Source of the DNA: Piscicola geometra
Taxonomy: Eukaryota > Annelida > Clitellata > Hirudinida > Piscicolidae
Direction: 5' to 3'
Length of the DNA: 64,000 bases
Assembly (NCBI GenBank): GCA_943735955.1
Contig: CALSEQ010000041.1
Location: 148,501-212,500 of the forward strand
In this document: piece by piece, positions 1 to 7,900 of the stretch
Layout of the letters: every line of letters starts with the position of its first letter
How positions within the stretch are numbered: the first letter of the stretch is position 1
Made by a program: the position numbers and the translations under genes
The notes under the pieces: model-generated
Told to the model about the DNA's origin: nothing
Databases searched by the model: none
What the model saw: the letters and a program-made list of their open reading frames with translations, nothing else

Positions 1-48
1 GTGAGTGAGTGAGTGAATGAGTGAATGAGTGAGTGAGTGAATGAGTGT
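1..48. repeat. GTGA-type microsatellite at window edge
   Basis: Tandem tetranucleotides GTGA, interspersed with GAAT versions, fill the first 48 bases and probably continue to the left of the window. On the minus strand this is a CTCA/TTCA pyrimidine-rich run, which would lie downstream of the last visible exon of the minus-strand gene, in an intron or in 3' flank. No coding potential is seen. Confidence 0.85.
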
Positions 49-84
49 GTAACGTATCGTTTTGAAATATGAAAAGAGAGAGCG

Positions 85-90
85 TTTATT
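85..90 (-). promoter_or_regulatory. Candidate poly(A) signal AATAAA on minus strand
   Basis: The plus strand reads TTTATT, so the minus strand carries the canonical hexamer AATAAA. It lies about 40 bases downstream of an in-frame TAG stop (positions 133-131 on the minus strand), which is reached if the splice donor at 210/209 is ignored. This would allow the exon at 442-211 to be used as an alternative terminal exon by intronic polyadenylation. A lone AATAAA in AT-rich DNA is weak evidence. Confidence 0.3.
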
Positions 91-140
91 AATCCAAAGG
101 CTCCCTATATACAGTACGAGACAAAGGGGACTAAGGAGTG

Positions 141-165
141 GCCGTGTGTACATAGCGTACACGGC
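141..165. repeat. Imperfect hairpin in intron or 3' flank
   Basis: GCCGTGTGTAC at 141-151 can pair with GTACACGGC at 157-165 around the loop ATAGC, with a 2-nt GT bulge on the left arm. It lies between the splice donor at 210 and the candidate poly(A) signal at 85-90. It may be the remains of a mobile-element end or an RNA structure; nothing further supports either. Confidence 0.45.
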
Positions 166-210
166 ACGCTACAAGTGAAAGAGTGTGGGTAAATGAGTAA
201 AAGAACTTAC

Positions 211-442
211 CTTGTTGGAAGGTGGTGTGTGCACCAGCGAAGTTGTTGTTGTGAAGAAGTTTGTTGTGGAGAAGGGAAGTGCCTTGCAGTATCGAAGTGA
301 TGCTCGCATCGCCTCTTGACTTGTCGTGCTTGAGTGGAAGGGTGGGCTGGTGGAGGTTTGGTTGGCAAAGTGGTGTGGTTGTGGTTGGCAAAGAAGATTC
401 GATGGTGACCAGTAAAGGAGACGTAGTGGTGGTGTAAAGATA
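211..442 (-). CDS. Candidate exon F of minus-strand gene, Ser/Thr/Leu-rich segment
   Basis: The open frame on the minus strand encodes a Thr run followed by a segment with SPLLVTIESSLPTTTTPL, then LHQPTLPLKHDKSRGDAS, and ends near NNNFAGAHTTFQQ. The right-hand (5') border is an AAG before TATCTTTAC at 444/443; its polypyrimidine stretch is poor, so this border is uncertain. The left-hand (3') border is excellent: CAACAAG followed by GTAAGT, which leaves codon phase 1. Length 232 bp fits phase 0 in and phase 1 out. If the donor is not used, the frame continues 26 codons to a TAG at 133-131, followed by AATAAA. I recognise no domain; the composition suggests a disordered region. Confidence 0.45.
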
Positions 443-619
443 CTTTTTTAAACTTTTAAATGCATACAAACTGAACCCTAAAAATAATTAGAGCAACAAT
501 AATTTTCATTTGACCAAACTTTTGAAAACTTCCAAACATCAAACAAGCAACAACAAAAAAACACGAAACAAACATGCAACACCATCAAACCACAAACAGC
601 AACAACTAAACAACAAATA
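443..619. other. A-rich and CAA-rich intronic sequence
   Basis: This is part of the intron between candidate exons E and F. It is low-complexity A/CAA-rich sequence on the plus strand with no open frame of note. Near 625-650 it merges into the AT-rich tail of the SINE-like element. I see no other feature in it. Confidence 0.6.
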
Positions 620-682
620 AAATTATATAATAAATAATGCCTATTTGTAATGCGCTAAGGCACGCAACTGAGGCGCCACTCA

Positions 683-698
683 CACGACATACGTCGTG
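683..698. repeat. Perfect hairpin CACGAC/GTCGTG in the SINE body
   Basis: CACGAC at 683-688 and GTCGTG at 693-698 are exact inverted repeats separated by ATAC. The hairpin falls in the body of the SINE-like element, 10 bases from a second, longer hairpin. Confidence 0.6.
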
Positions 699-707
699 AA
701 ACACCGC

Positions 708-730
708 ATCATATACACTAGGTATATGAT
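708..730. repeat. Perfect 9-bp hairpin in the SINE body
   Basis: ATCATATAC at 708-716 and GTATATGAT at 722-730 are exact inverted repeats with the 5-nt spacer ACTAG. It lies just downstream of the tRNA-like head in the element's own orientation. Two perfect hairpins in about 50 bp suggests the transcript folds, but no function is known to me. Confidence 0.65.
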
Positions 731-982
731 AGCTCACGGTTGTCTCAAAAGGGATTCGAACTGGCGACCTGTCAGTTGCAGGTCCAATCTAAGCCAACCC
801 GCTCGCCAAAAACCAACGAGCCACAAATAAGAACAAGCCAACATGAAACAAATACTATTAAACCTGACAATCAAACACAAACCTCTAAGAAGAACCCCGA
901 ACACAACAAGAACAAAAAGAACCGGCACAAAGTGGTGCGGCTCACAGACGGATTTGACGGCACAGGCACAAAGAAGACCAAC

Positions 983-1158
983 CGAGTCGGCCTCCTCGTC
1001 AGTGTCGAACATCTTGTCGAGGTCCTGGATGTTCGGAATGAGGTCGTTCTCCGTCATCAGCGTCGGTGGAATCGAGATCAACTTGTTGCCGTTGTTGTTG
1101 CCGTTGTTGTTTGAAGGCGAGAGTCCTGTTGTTGTTGTTGTTATGTTCCAATGTTGCA
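983..1158 (-). CDS. Candidate exon E, Asn-rich tract and acidic DLDKMFDTDEEAD motif
   Basis: The acceptor TTTGAG lies at 1160/1159 and the exon starts TG-CAA-CAT, which is phase 1 and matches the G left over from exon D (joint codon GTG, Val). The exon encodes QHWN, a Thr run, SPSNNNGNNNGN, then KLISIPPTLMTENDLIPNIQ and the acidic motif DLDKMFDTDEEADS. The 3' border is ambiguous: TCG before GTTGGT (last base 983, phase 0, fits exon F) or GTCT before GTGAGC (last base 946, phase 1, better donor but no phase-matched acceptor found). The DLDxMF motif recalls a short motif I associate with Mediator subunit 13, but the flanks do not match what I know of that family, so no name is given. Confidence 0.55.
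1080..1142. repeat. GTT/TTG trinucleotide runs inside exon E
   Basis: Two short GTT/TTG-rich stretches (around 1084-1110 and 1128-1142) are read on the minus strand as the NNNGNNNGN and poly-Thr tracts of exon E. They are coding microsatellites and candidates for length polymorphism. Confidence 0.6.
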
Positions 1159-1355
1159 CTCAAAGATTTTGTATTTGCGGATTATAAAGCGATAAAGAAA
1201 ACTATATTTTAAAAGAAAACTTATTTATTGCTTAGCAATTTGAATTTAAAACTGCAGCAAACGACCAGCAAGTGAATAAATGGCAATTAGTTAATCAACT
1301 GAACAGAGAACAACAGTGAAGAGAGTTCAAAGGTGCATGTAGAAGCAGCACGAAC
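1159..1355 (-). other. Intron between exons D and E (about 197 bp)
   Basis: On the minus strand the intron opens with GTTCGT after GCAG and ends with CTTTGAG before TGCAAC. It is AT-rich with an A/T-rich middle (about 1190-1300). I see nothing else in it. Confidence 0.5.
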
Positions 1356-1419
1356 CTGCATTGGCTCTGTACTCGCCATAGGCAGCCTCGTTTGCCTCCG
1401 TCATCAGAGCGGCCTCCCC
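1356..1419 (-). CDS. Candidate exon D, short exon with Ala/Glu-rich helix-like segment
   Basis: The exon encodes GEAALMTEANEAAYGEYRANA in pieces GEAALMTEAN and EAAYGEYRANA. The 5' border is the acceptor CCTGGCAG (1422-1420), phase 0, matching the phase-0 end of exon C. An alternative acceptor, CTGGAAG at 1454/1453, is also phase 0 and would add 11 residues beginning QQGHTACTTWQ. The 3' border is GCAATGCAG followed by GTTCGT, phase 1, matching exon E. Lengths 64 or 97 bp both equal whole codons plus one base. The Ala/Glu/Arg-rich run could form a helix. No family is recognised. Confidence 0.5.
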
Positions 1420-1540
1420 CTGCCAGGTGGTGCATGCTGTATGCCCTTGTTGCTTCCAGTATTATGGCAATGGTGCAAGCATCTTTGCACAGCTATCAAC
1501 AGCAAATAGAACATAAACAAAAACACCAACACATACAACA

Positions 1541-1684
1541 ACTAAGCAAGAAACTACACGAGCAACAACAAAAAGAACTAAGCAAGAAACTACACGAGCA
1601 ACAACACAAAGAACTAAGCAAGAAACTACACGAGCAACAACACAAAGAACTAAGCAAGAAACTACACGAGCAACAACACAAAGC
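1541..1684. repeat. 36-bp minisatellite, four copies
   Basis: The start ACTAAGCAAG recurs at 1541, 1577, 1613 and 1649, exactly 36 bp apart, giving four copies; the rest of each unit is AAACTACACG then AGCAACAACA plus AAAAGA or CAAAGA. Because 36 is a multiple of 3, several frames stay open across it: the plus strand reads repeats of LSKKLHEQQHKE and the minus strand reads Cys/Val-rich repeats. In the gene model it lies in the intron between exons C and D, so neither reading is proposed as coding. Copies 2-4 are nearly identical, which suggests recent expansion. Confidence 0.85.
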
Positions 1685-1709
1685 AAACTACCCAAAGCAA
1701 AGGACATAC
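1685..1709 (-). other. 5' splice site region of intron C-D
   Basis: On the minus strand GCCGCCCCT is followed by GTATGT, a good donor sequence, at 1709 downward. The intron then enters the 36-bp minisatellite. Confidence 0.5.
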
Positions 1710-1926
1710 AGGGGCGGCGAAGAGGGACTGCTTCCTTGCCTCAGCATCAGTGCTTGCCTGCTTCACTTCCCGCCTCAGCAGGCGCTTGTCGAGGAGCAGT
1801 GCTTGCGAGGTGCTCAGGTCGTTGTGCACAGGCTCAGATGATGATGCTGATAATGATGCTGATAGTGTTGATAATGATGTTGATGATGATGCTGGGTGGT
1901 AAGGATGGTACCTTTCCAAGTCACAC
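1710..1926 (-). CDS. Candidate exon C, Ser-rich region plus charged helix
   Basis: The acceptor is TTCGGACAG (1928/1927) and the exon starts G-TGT-GAC, phase 2; the joint codon with exon B is CTG (Leu). It encodes CDLERYHPYHP, then a Ser/Thr/Leu-rich stretch from ATC/AGC repeats, then SEPVHNDLSTSQALLLDK and RLLRREVKQASTDAEARKQ, ending SLFAAP at CCCCT before GTATGT (phase 0). Length 217 bp equals one base plus 72 codons, which fits both neighbours. The C-terminal half looks helical and charged; the N-terminal half looks disordered. No known domain is recognised. Confidence 0.6.
1842..1893. repeat. GATGAT/GATAAT microsatellite inside exon C
   Basis: Interrupted GAT trinucleotides on the plus strand give the Ser/Thr/Leu-rich tract of exon C on the minus strand. 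The period of three keeps the frame open. Confidence 0.6.
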
Positions 1927-2433
1927 CTGTCCGAAATAACGAAGTGGTTGTTTGCAATGGATTTTGTAGAATAGAACTATTAAGTACTCTAATGCCTTCT
2001 TCAAAAACTCCTTTCTTTTTTAATTAATTTTCAAATATTAACTTTATTATTATATTTATCTCAATTATTATGCTTTTTGATGTTAAATTCACGTTTACCT
2101 CAGATTTGAGTGGTCTTTAAAGCAAATATATAAACAAGTCGGCAAAGACTCTCGGCTTGACCAATAATGAAAGGTCCTAGGTTCAAGTGCAACCAATGCC
2201 CTAGTAACCCAAAGGCGCAAATGAAATATGCAGCTCAAATGGCCTGGAAGCTCGTTCGGGTTATACGCTACTATAATAATATTTGTTTACAAAAAGACCC
2301 TATACTGTAGATGAGTAATCATTCAAAACATACAATGCACACTTAAAATACACATTCATGCCACACAAACACAAGGTATAATAGACTTTCAAGATTCATA
2401 CTACACACAAGACACGCAAAAGAGACTGCTCAC
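1927..2433 (-). other. Intron between exons B and C (507 bp)
   Basis: On the minus strand it opens GTGAGC (2433 downward) and closes TTCGGACAG (1927). It is AT-rich, especially 1970-2100, and contains one tRNA-like element at about 2130-2275. No open frame of note is present on either strand. The ACACAC-rich piece at 2330-2410 is low complexity. Confidence 0.55.
2130..2275 (+). mobile_element. Degenerate tRNA-like (SINE-type) element, plus strand
   Basis: A B-box-like sequence GGTTCAAGTGC lies at 2180-2190 and an A-box-like stretch TCGGCAAAGACTCTCGG at 2139-2155, at tRNA-like spacing. Between them GACC and GGTC can pair, as in the anticodon arm of the element at 620-812. Beyond the B box a body of about 80 bp ends in an AT-rich tail with TATAATAATA near 2270-2282. 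The pairing of the other arms is poor, so this is not a tRNA gene. It looks like an old tRNA-derived SINE copy, but the identification is tentative. Confidence 0.35.
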
Positions 2434-2666
2434 AGGGTGGTCTGGAAGGCAAACGTGGGCACCTTGTCCTCCTCCTCCTCGTCCTCGAACATGCACTTGA
2501 GCACTGGCCGCACCCTCCTCTCCCTCCTCCTCAACCTCCGCTCCACCCACGTGACGCCGATGTCTGCGCTGCGAAGCCTGGAGAAGAGTTCAGTGCGCAT
2601 GCGAGCTTGCAGGTGGTTGTTGAGCAGGAGATCCGAGTCAGCCTTGAAGTCGTGTGCCGAGTAGTG
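2434..2666 (-). CDS. Candidate exon B, basic Arg-rich helix followed by acidic run
   Basis: The acceptor is very good: a pyrimidine run ending TTCTCTTCCAG at 2668/2667. The exon starts CAC-TAC (phase 0) and encodes HYSAHDFKADSDLLLNNHL, then QARMRTELFSRLRSADIG, VTWVERRLRRRERRVRP and KCMFEDEEEEDKVPTFAFQ. The donor is CACCCT before GTGAGC (2433), phase 2, matching exon C; reading on instead meets TGA at once. Length 233 bp equals 77 codons plus two bases. The adjacent strongly basic and strongly acidic segments suggest a nuclear protein, but no named domain is seen. This is the best-bounded exon in the window. Confidence 0.6.
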
Positions 2667-2800
2667 CTGGAAGAGAAGTGACGTTGGCAGTGATGATGAT
2701 GATGCCGTTGATGTGCATGATGATGGTGACGACGAGGGTGGTGGTGGTGGTAATAATGATGATGACGTTGCAGAACTGCTTTCGACGTGATTGTCCGTTG
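2667..2800. repeat. GAT/GGT trinucleotide-rich low-complexity block
   Basis: The plus strand carries GATGATGATG, GGTGGTGGTGG and related runs (about 2690-2768). On the minus strand these would read as poly-Ser and poly-Pro. In the gene model the block lies in the intron between exons A and B, just upstream of the pyrimidine-rich acceptor of exon B. In an alternative model, where exon B begins at the ATG at 2804-2802, it would code for the Ser/Pro-rich start. Confidence 0.5.
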
Positions 2801-2952
2801 TCATGTGTTGTTGTTCTTGATGGTGGAGTTGAAGGTGAGGCCTTTGTTCTTCAGGTCAGCCTCTCCCTTGCCTGTTTCGCTGGCACTCGAGGGCTGCGGA
2901 CTGAGGGTCGGCATGGTGGGGTCGCCTCCGTTCTGGTTCGGCAGGGAGGATA

Positions 2953-3212
2953 TCACGAAGCCCTGTGAGGCGAGCAATGGTGAAGGTGCTGCCGAGTTGG
3001 GCGATGAATCGAAGCCAGGGACTTGGTAGAAGAAGGACTTGCTGCTCGGTTGCATGGAGTTGTTGTTGTTGTTGTTGTTCTTCAGGGTGAGGTGGTTGGA
3101 GGTGTTCACATTTTTGGAGTTTAGGTTGTTGCTGAGGACGTTGTTTTTTCCGAAGGAGGGCGAGAGGGGGAAGTTGATAAGGTCGCTTAGTCGGAGGTCC
3201 TTGGCACGACAG
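2953..3212 (-). CDS. Candidate exon A, Asn/Ser/Pro-rich segment; most upstream exon seen
   Basis: The acceptor CACACCTTGCTCAG lies at 3214/3213 with a fair pyrimidine tract; the exon starts in phase 2 (AG from this side would make Ser only by chance, so the upstream exon supplies two bases). It encodes CRAKDLRLSDLINFPLSPSF, GKNNVLSNNLNSKNVNTS, a seven-Asn run, MQPSSKSFFYQVPGFDSS and PNSAAPSPLLASQGF. The 3' border is least certain: TTC before GTGATA (last base 2953) is phase 0 and fits exon B, but the frame stays open to a TGA at 2803-2801. A stop at 2803 overlaps an ATG of the exon-B frame (ATGA), probably by chance. No domain recognised. Confidence 0.45.
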
Positions 3213-3354
3213 CTGAGCAAGGTGTGGCGTCGGTGGTAGGGCGTGTGGTTCTTGTGCAGACGGATCGGATGCGGTTCTGTCTTGACGCTGCCCTGCTGTT
3301 GTTTCCATGAGGATAGGCTGCCACTGCTGTAGTTCGCCAGTGACTGCAGGCCTT
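3213..3354. other. Short unique sequence between exon A and the repeats
   Basis: This is about 140 bp of non-repetitive DNA between the acceptor of candidate exon A and the 9-bp minisatellite. Minus-strand frames are open but their composition (mixed Pro/Ala/Thr/Arg) changes at the exon A acceptor, so I read this as the 3' end of the upstream intron. A further small exon here cannot be excluded. Confidence 0.4.
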
Positions 3355-3388
3355 TGGCAGTGGTGGCAGTGGTGGCAGTGGTGGCAGT
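3355..3388. repeat. 9-bp minisatellite TGGCAGTGG abutting the satellite
   Basis: Three full units of TGGCAGTGG start at 3355, 3364 and 3373, followed by a partial unit TGGCAGT at 3382-3388. The next base starts the 28-bp satellite with no unique sequence between. On the minus strand it reads as Cys-His-His repeats, which I regard as incidental. Confidence 0.85.
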
Positions 3389-4940
3389 CTGGTATAAGCA
3401 CTCAATTACATTTTAATGGGTATAAGCACTCAATTACATTTTAATGGGTATAAGCACTCAATTACATTTCAACTGGTATAAGCACTCAATTACATTTCAA
3501 CTGGTATAAGCACTCAATTACATTTCAATGGGTATAAGCACTCAATTACATTTCAACTGGTATAAGCACTCAATTACATTTCAACTGGTATAAGCACTCA
3601 ATTACATTTCAATGGGTATAAGCACTCAATTACATTTCAATGGGTATAAGCACTCAATTACATTTCAACTGGTATAAGCACTCAATTACATTTCAACTTG
3701 GTATAAGCACTCAATTACATTTCAACTGGTATAAGCACTCAATTACATTTTAACTGGTATAAGCACTCAATTACATTTTAATGGGTATAAGCACTCAATT
3801 ACATTTCAATGGGTATAAGCACTCAATTACATTTCAACTGGTATAAGCACTCAATTACATTTCAATGGGTATAAGCACTCAATTACATTTTAACTGGTAT
3901 AAGCACTCAATTACATTTCAATGGGTATAAGCACTCAATTACATTTCAATTGGTATAAGCACTCAATTACATTTCAATGGGTATAAGCACTCAATTACAT
4001 TTCAATGGGTATAAGCACTCAATTACATTTCAATGGGTATAAGCACTCAATTACATTTCAACTGGTATAAGCACTCAATTACATTTCAACTGGTATAAGC
4101 ACTCAATTACATTTCAACTGGTATAAGCACTCAATTACATTTCAATGGGTATAAGCACTCAATTACATTTCAATGGGTATAAGCACTCAATTACATTTCA
4201 ACTGGTATAAGCACTCAATTACATTTCAATGGGTATAAGCACTCAATTACATTTCAATGGGTATAAGCACTCAATTACATTTCAACTGGTATAAGCACTC
4301 AATTACATTTCAATGGGTATAAGCACTCAATTACATTTCAATGGGTATAAGCACTCAATTACATTTCAATGGGTATAAGCACTCAATTACATTTCAATGG
4401 GTATAAGCACTCAATTACATTTCAATGGGTATAAGCACTCAATTACATTTCAATGGGTATAAGCACTCAATTACATTTCAATGGGTATAAGCACTCAATT
4501 ACATTTTAACTGGTATAAGCACTCAATTACATTTCAATGGGTATAAGCACTCAATTACATTTCAATGGGTATAAGCACTCAATTACATTTCAATGGGTAT
4601 AAGCACTCAATTACATTTCAATGGGTATAAGCACTCAATTACATTTCAATGGGTGTAAGCACTCAATTACATTTTAATTGGTATAAGCACTCAATTACAT
4701 TTCAATGGGTATAAGCACTCAATTACATTTCAATGGGTATAAGCACTCAATTACATTTCAACTTGGTATAAGCACTCAATTACATTTCAACTGGTATAAG
4801 CACTCAATTACATTTCAATGGGTATAAGCACTCAATTACATTTCAATGGGTATAAGCACTCAATTACATTTCAACTGGTATAAGCACTCAATTACATTTC
4901 AATGGGTATAAGCACTCAATTACATTTCAATGGGTATAAG

Positions 4941-4949
4941 CACCCAATT
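4941..4949. repeat. Marker CACCCAATT, cassette copy 1
   Basis: This monomer has CACCC in place of CACTC and is followed by one TGGG monomer and then a TTGG monomer. The same three-monomer context occurs at 12489, 18549, 39084 and 44891. A sixth CACCC monomer, near 8980, has a different context (followed by CTGG) and looks independent. Confidence 0.85.
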
Positions 4950-7900
4950 ACATTTCAATGGGTATAAGCACTCAATTACATTTCAATTGGTATAAGCACT
5001 CAATTACATTTCAATGGGTATAAGCACTCAATTACATTTCAATGGGTATAAGCACTCAATTACATTTCAATGGGTATAAGCACTCAATTACATTTCAATG
5101 GGTATAAGCACTCAATTACATTTCAATTGGTATAAGCACTCAATTACATTTCAATGGGTATAAGCACTCAATTACATTTCAATGGGTATAAGCACTCAAT
5201 TACATTTCAACTGGTATAAGCACTCAATTACATTTCAACTGGTATAAGCACTCAATTACATTTCAACTGGTATAAGCACTCAATTACATTTCAATGGGTA
5301 TAAGCACTCAATTACATTTCAACTGGTATAAGCACTCAATTACATTTCAATGGGTATAAGCACTCAATTACATTTTAATGGGTATAAGCACTCAATTACA
5401 TTTCAACTGGTATAAGCACTCAATTACATTTCAATGGGTATAAGCACTCAATTACATTTCAATGGGTATAAGCACTCAATTACATTTCAATGGGTATAAG
5501 CACTCAATTACATTTCAATGGGTATAAGCACTCAATTACATTTCAACTGGTATAAGCACTCAATTACATTTCAACTGGTATAAGCACTCAATTACATTTC
5601 AATGGGTATAAGCACTCAATTACATTTCAACTGGTATAAGCACTCAATTACATTTCAACTGGTATAAGCACTCAATTACATTTCAATGGGTATAAGCACT
5701 CAATTACATTTCAATGGGTATAAGCACTCAATTACATTTCAATGGGTATAAGCACTCAATTACATTTCAATGGGTATAAGCACTCAATTACATTTCAATG
5801 GGTATAAGCACTCAATTACATTTCAATGGGTATAAGCACTCAATTACATTTCAATGGGTATAAGCACTCAATTACATTTCAATTGGTATAAGCACTCAAT
5901 TACATTTCAATGGGTATAAGCACTCAATTACATTTCAATGGGTATAAGCACTCAATTACATTTCAATGGGTATAAGCACTCAATTACATTTCAATGGGTA
6001 TAAGCACTCAATTACATTTTAATGGGTATAAACACTCAATTACATTTCAACTGGTATAAGCACTCAATTACATTTCAATGGGTATAAGCACTCAATTACA
6101 TTTCAATGGGTATAAGCACTCAATTACATTTCAATGGGTATAAGCACTCAATTACATTTCAATGGGTATAAGCACTCAATTACATTTCAATGGGTATAAG
6201 CACTCAATTACATTTCAATGGGTATAAGCACTCAATTACATTTCAATGGGTATAAGCACTCAATTACATTTCAATGGGTATAAGCACTCAATTACATTTC
6301 AATGGGTATAAGCACTCAATTACATTTCAATGGGTATAAGCACTCAATTACATTTCAATGGGTATAAGCACTCAATTACATTTTAATTGGTATAAGCACT
6401 CAATTACATTTTAATGGGTATAAGCACTCAATTACATTTCAATGGGTATAAGCACTCAATTACATTTCAATGGGTATAAGCACTCAATTACATTTTAATT
6501 GGTATAAGCACTCAATTACATTTCAATGGGTATAAGCACTCAATTACATTTCAATGGGTATAAGCACTCAATTACATTTCAATGGGTATAAGCACTCAAT
6601 TACATTTCAATGGGTATAAGCACTCAATTACATTTCAACTGGTATAAGCACTCAATTACATTTCAACTTGGTATAAGCACTCAATTACATTTCAATGGGT
6701 ATAAGCACTCAATTACATTTCAATGGGTATAAGCACTCAATTACATTTCAATGGGTATAAGCACTCAATTACATTTCAATGGGTATAAGCACTCAATTAC
6801 ATTTCAATGGGTATAAGCACTCAATTACATTTCAACTGGTATAAGCACTCAATTACATTTCAACTTGGTATAAGCACTCAATTACATTTCAATGGGTATA
6901 AGCACTCAATTACATTTCAATGGGTATAAGCACTCAATTACATTTCAATGGGTATAAGCACTCAATTACATTTCAATGGGTATAAGCACTCAATTACATT
7001 TCAACTGGTATAAGCACTCAATTACATTTCAACTGGTATAAGCACTCAATTACATTTCAACTGGTATAAGCACTCAATTACATTTCAATGGGTATAAGCA
7101 CTCAATTACATTTCAACTGGTATAAGCACTCAATTACATTTCAATGGGTATAAGCACTCAATTACATTTCAATGGGTATAAGCACTCAATTACATTTCAA
7201 TGGGTATAAGCACTCAATTACATTTCAACTTGGTATAAGCACTCAATTACATTTCAATGGGTATAAGCACTCAATTACATTTCAACTGGTATAAGCACTC
7301 AATTACATTTCAACTGGTATAAGCACTCAATTACATTTCAATGGGTATAAGCACTCAATTACATTTCAATGGGTATAAGCACTCAATTACATTTCAATGG
7401 GTATAAGCACTCAATTACATTTCAATGGGTATAAGCACTCAATTACATTTCAACTTGGTATAAGCACTCAATTACATTTCAATGGGTATAAGCACTCAAT
7501 TACATTTCAACTGGTATAAGCACTCAATTACATTTTAACTGGTATAAGCACTCAATTACATTTCAATGGGTATAAGCACTCAATTACATTTCAATGGGTA
7601 TAAGCACTCAATTACATTTCAACTGGTATAAGCACTCAATTACATTTCAACTGGTATAAGCACTCAATTACATTTCAACTGGTATAAGCACTCAATTACA
7701 TTTCAACTGGTATAAGCACTCAATTACATTTCAATGGGTATAAGCACTCAATTACATTTCAATGGGTATAAGCACTCAATTACATTTCAATTGGTATAAG
7801 CACTCAATTACATTTCAATGGGTATAAGCACTCAATTACATTTCAATGGGTATAAGCACTCAATTACATTTCAATGGGTATAAGCACTCAATTACATTTC

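Larger units (their letters stand above)
620..812 (-). mobile_element. tRNA-derived SINE-like element, minus strand
   Basis: On the minus strand there is an RNA polymerase III A box, TGGCTTAGATTGG (795-783), and a B box, AGTTCGAATCC (762-752), spaced as in a tRNA. Between them a perfect 6-bp stem GACCTG/CAGGTC encloses a 7-nt loop (784-766), like an anticodon arm. The T-stem does not pair well and there is no convincing acceptor stem, so this is not a functional tRNA gene. After the tRNA-like head comes a unique body with two perfect hairpins and then an AT-rich tail around 650-620. This head-body-tail layout is that of a tRNA-derived SINE. It sits in the intron between candidate exons E and F. 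The family is not identified and the exact ends are approximate. Confidence 0.55.

Noticed and set aside
741..815. Functional tRNA gene on the minus strand
   Set aside because: Boxes A and B and the anticodon-like stem are present, but the T-stem does not pair, position 33 is not T and no acceptor stem is found.
740..1187. Two overlapping plus-strand open frames
   Set aside because: They are rich in Lys/Thr/Asn from CAA/AAC sequence, cross the SINE-like element and lie opposite exon E, whose splice borders are phase-consistent on the minus strand.
1462..1707. Minus-strand Cys/Val-rich frames over the minisatellite
   Set aside because: They are the reverse reading of the same 36-bp repeat and fall in the intron between exons C and D.
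1392..1841. Plus-strand 149-residue frame with LSKKLHEQQHKE repeats
   Set aside because: Its length comes from the 36-bp minisatellite, which keeps frames open. The flanking parts look unlike protein, and exons C and D lie opposite. Kept only as a finding.
2801..2804. ATGA stop-start overlap suggesting translational coupling
   Set aside because: This is a bacterial-style signal; the sequence is eukaryotic with introns. The overlap falls between candidate exons A and B and is most likely chance.
2856..3401. Minus-strand 181-residue frame starting with CHH repeats
   Set aside because: It runs from the satellite edge through the 9-bp minisatellite into an alternative frame of exon A and has mixed Pro/Gln/Arg composition typical of an out-of-frame reading. 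The exon A frame has a better acceptor and residue content.
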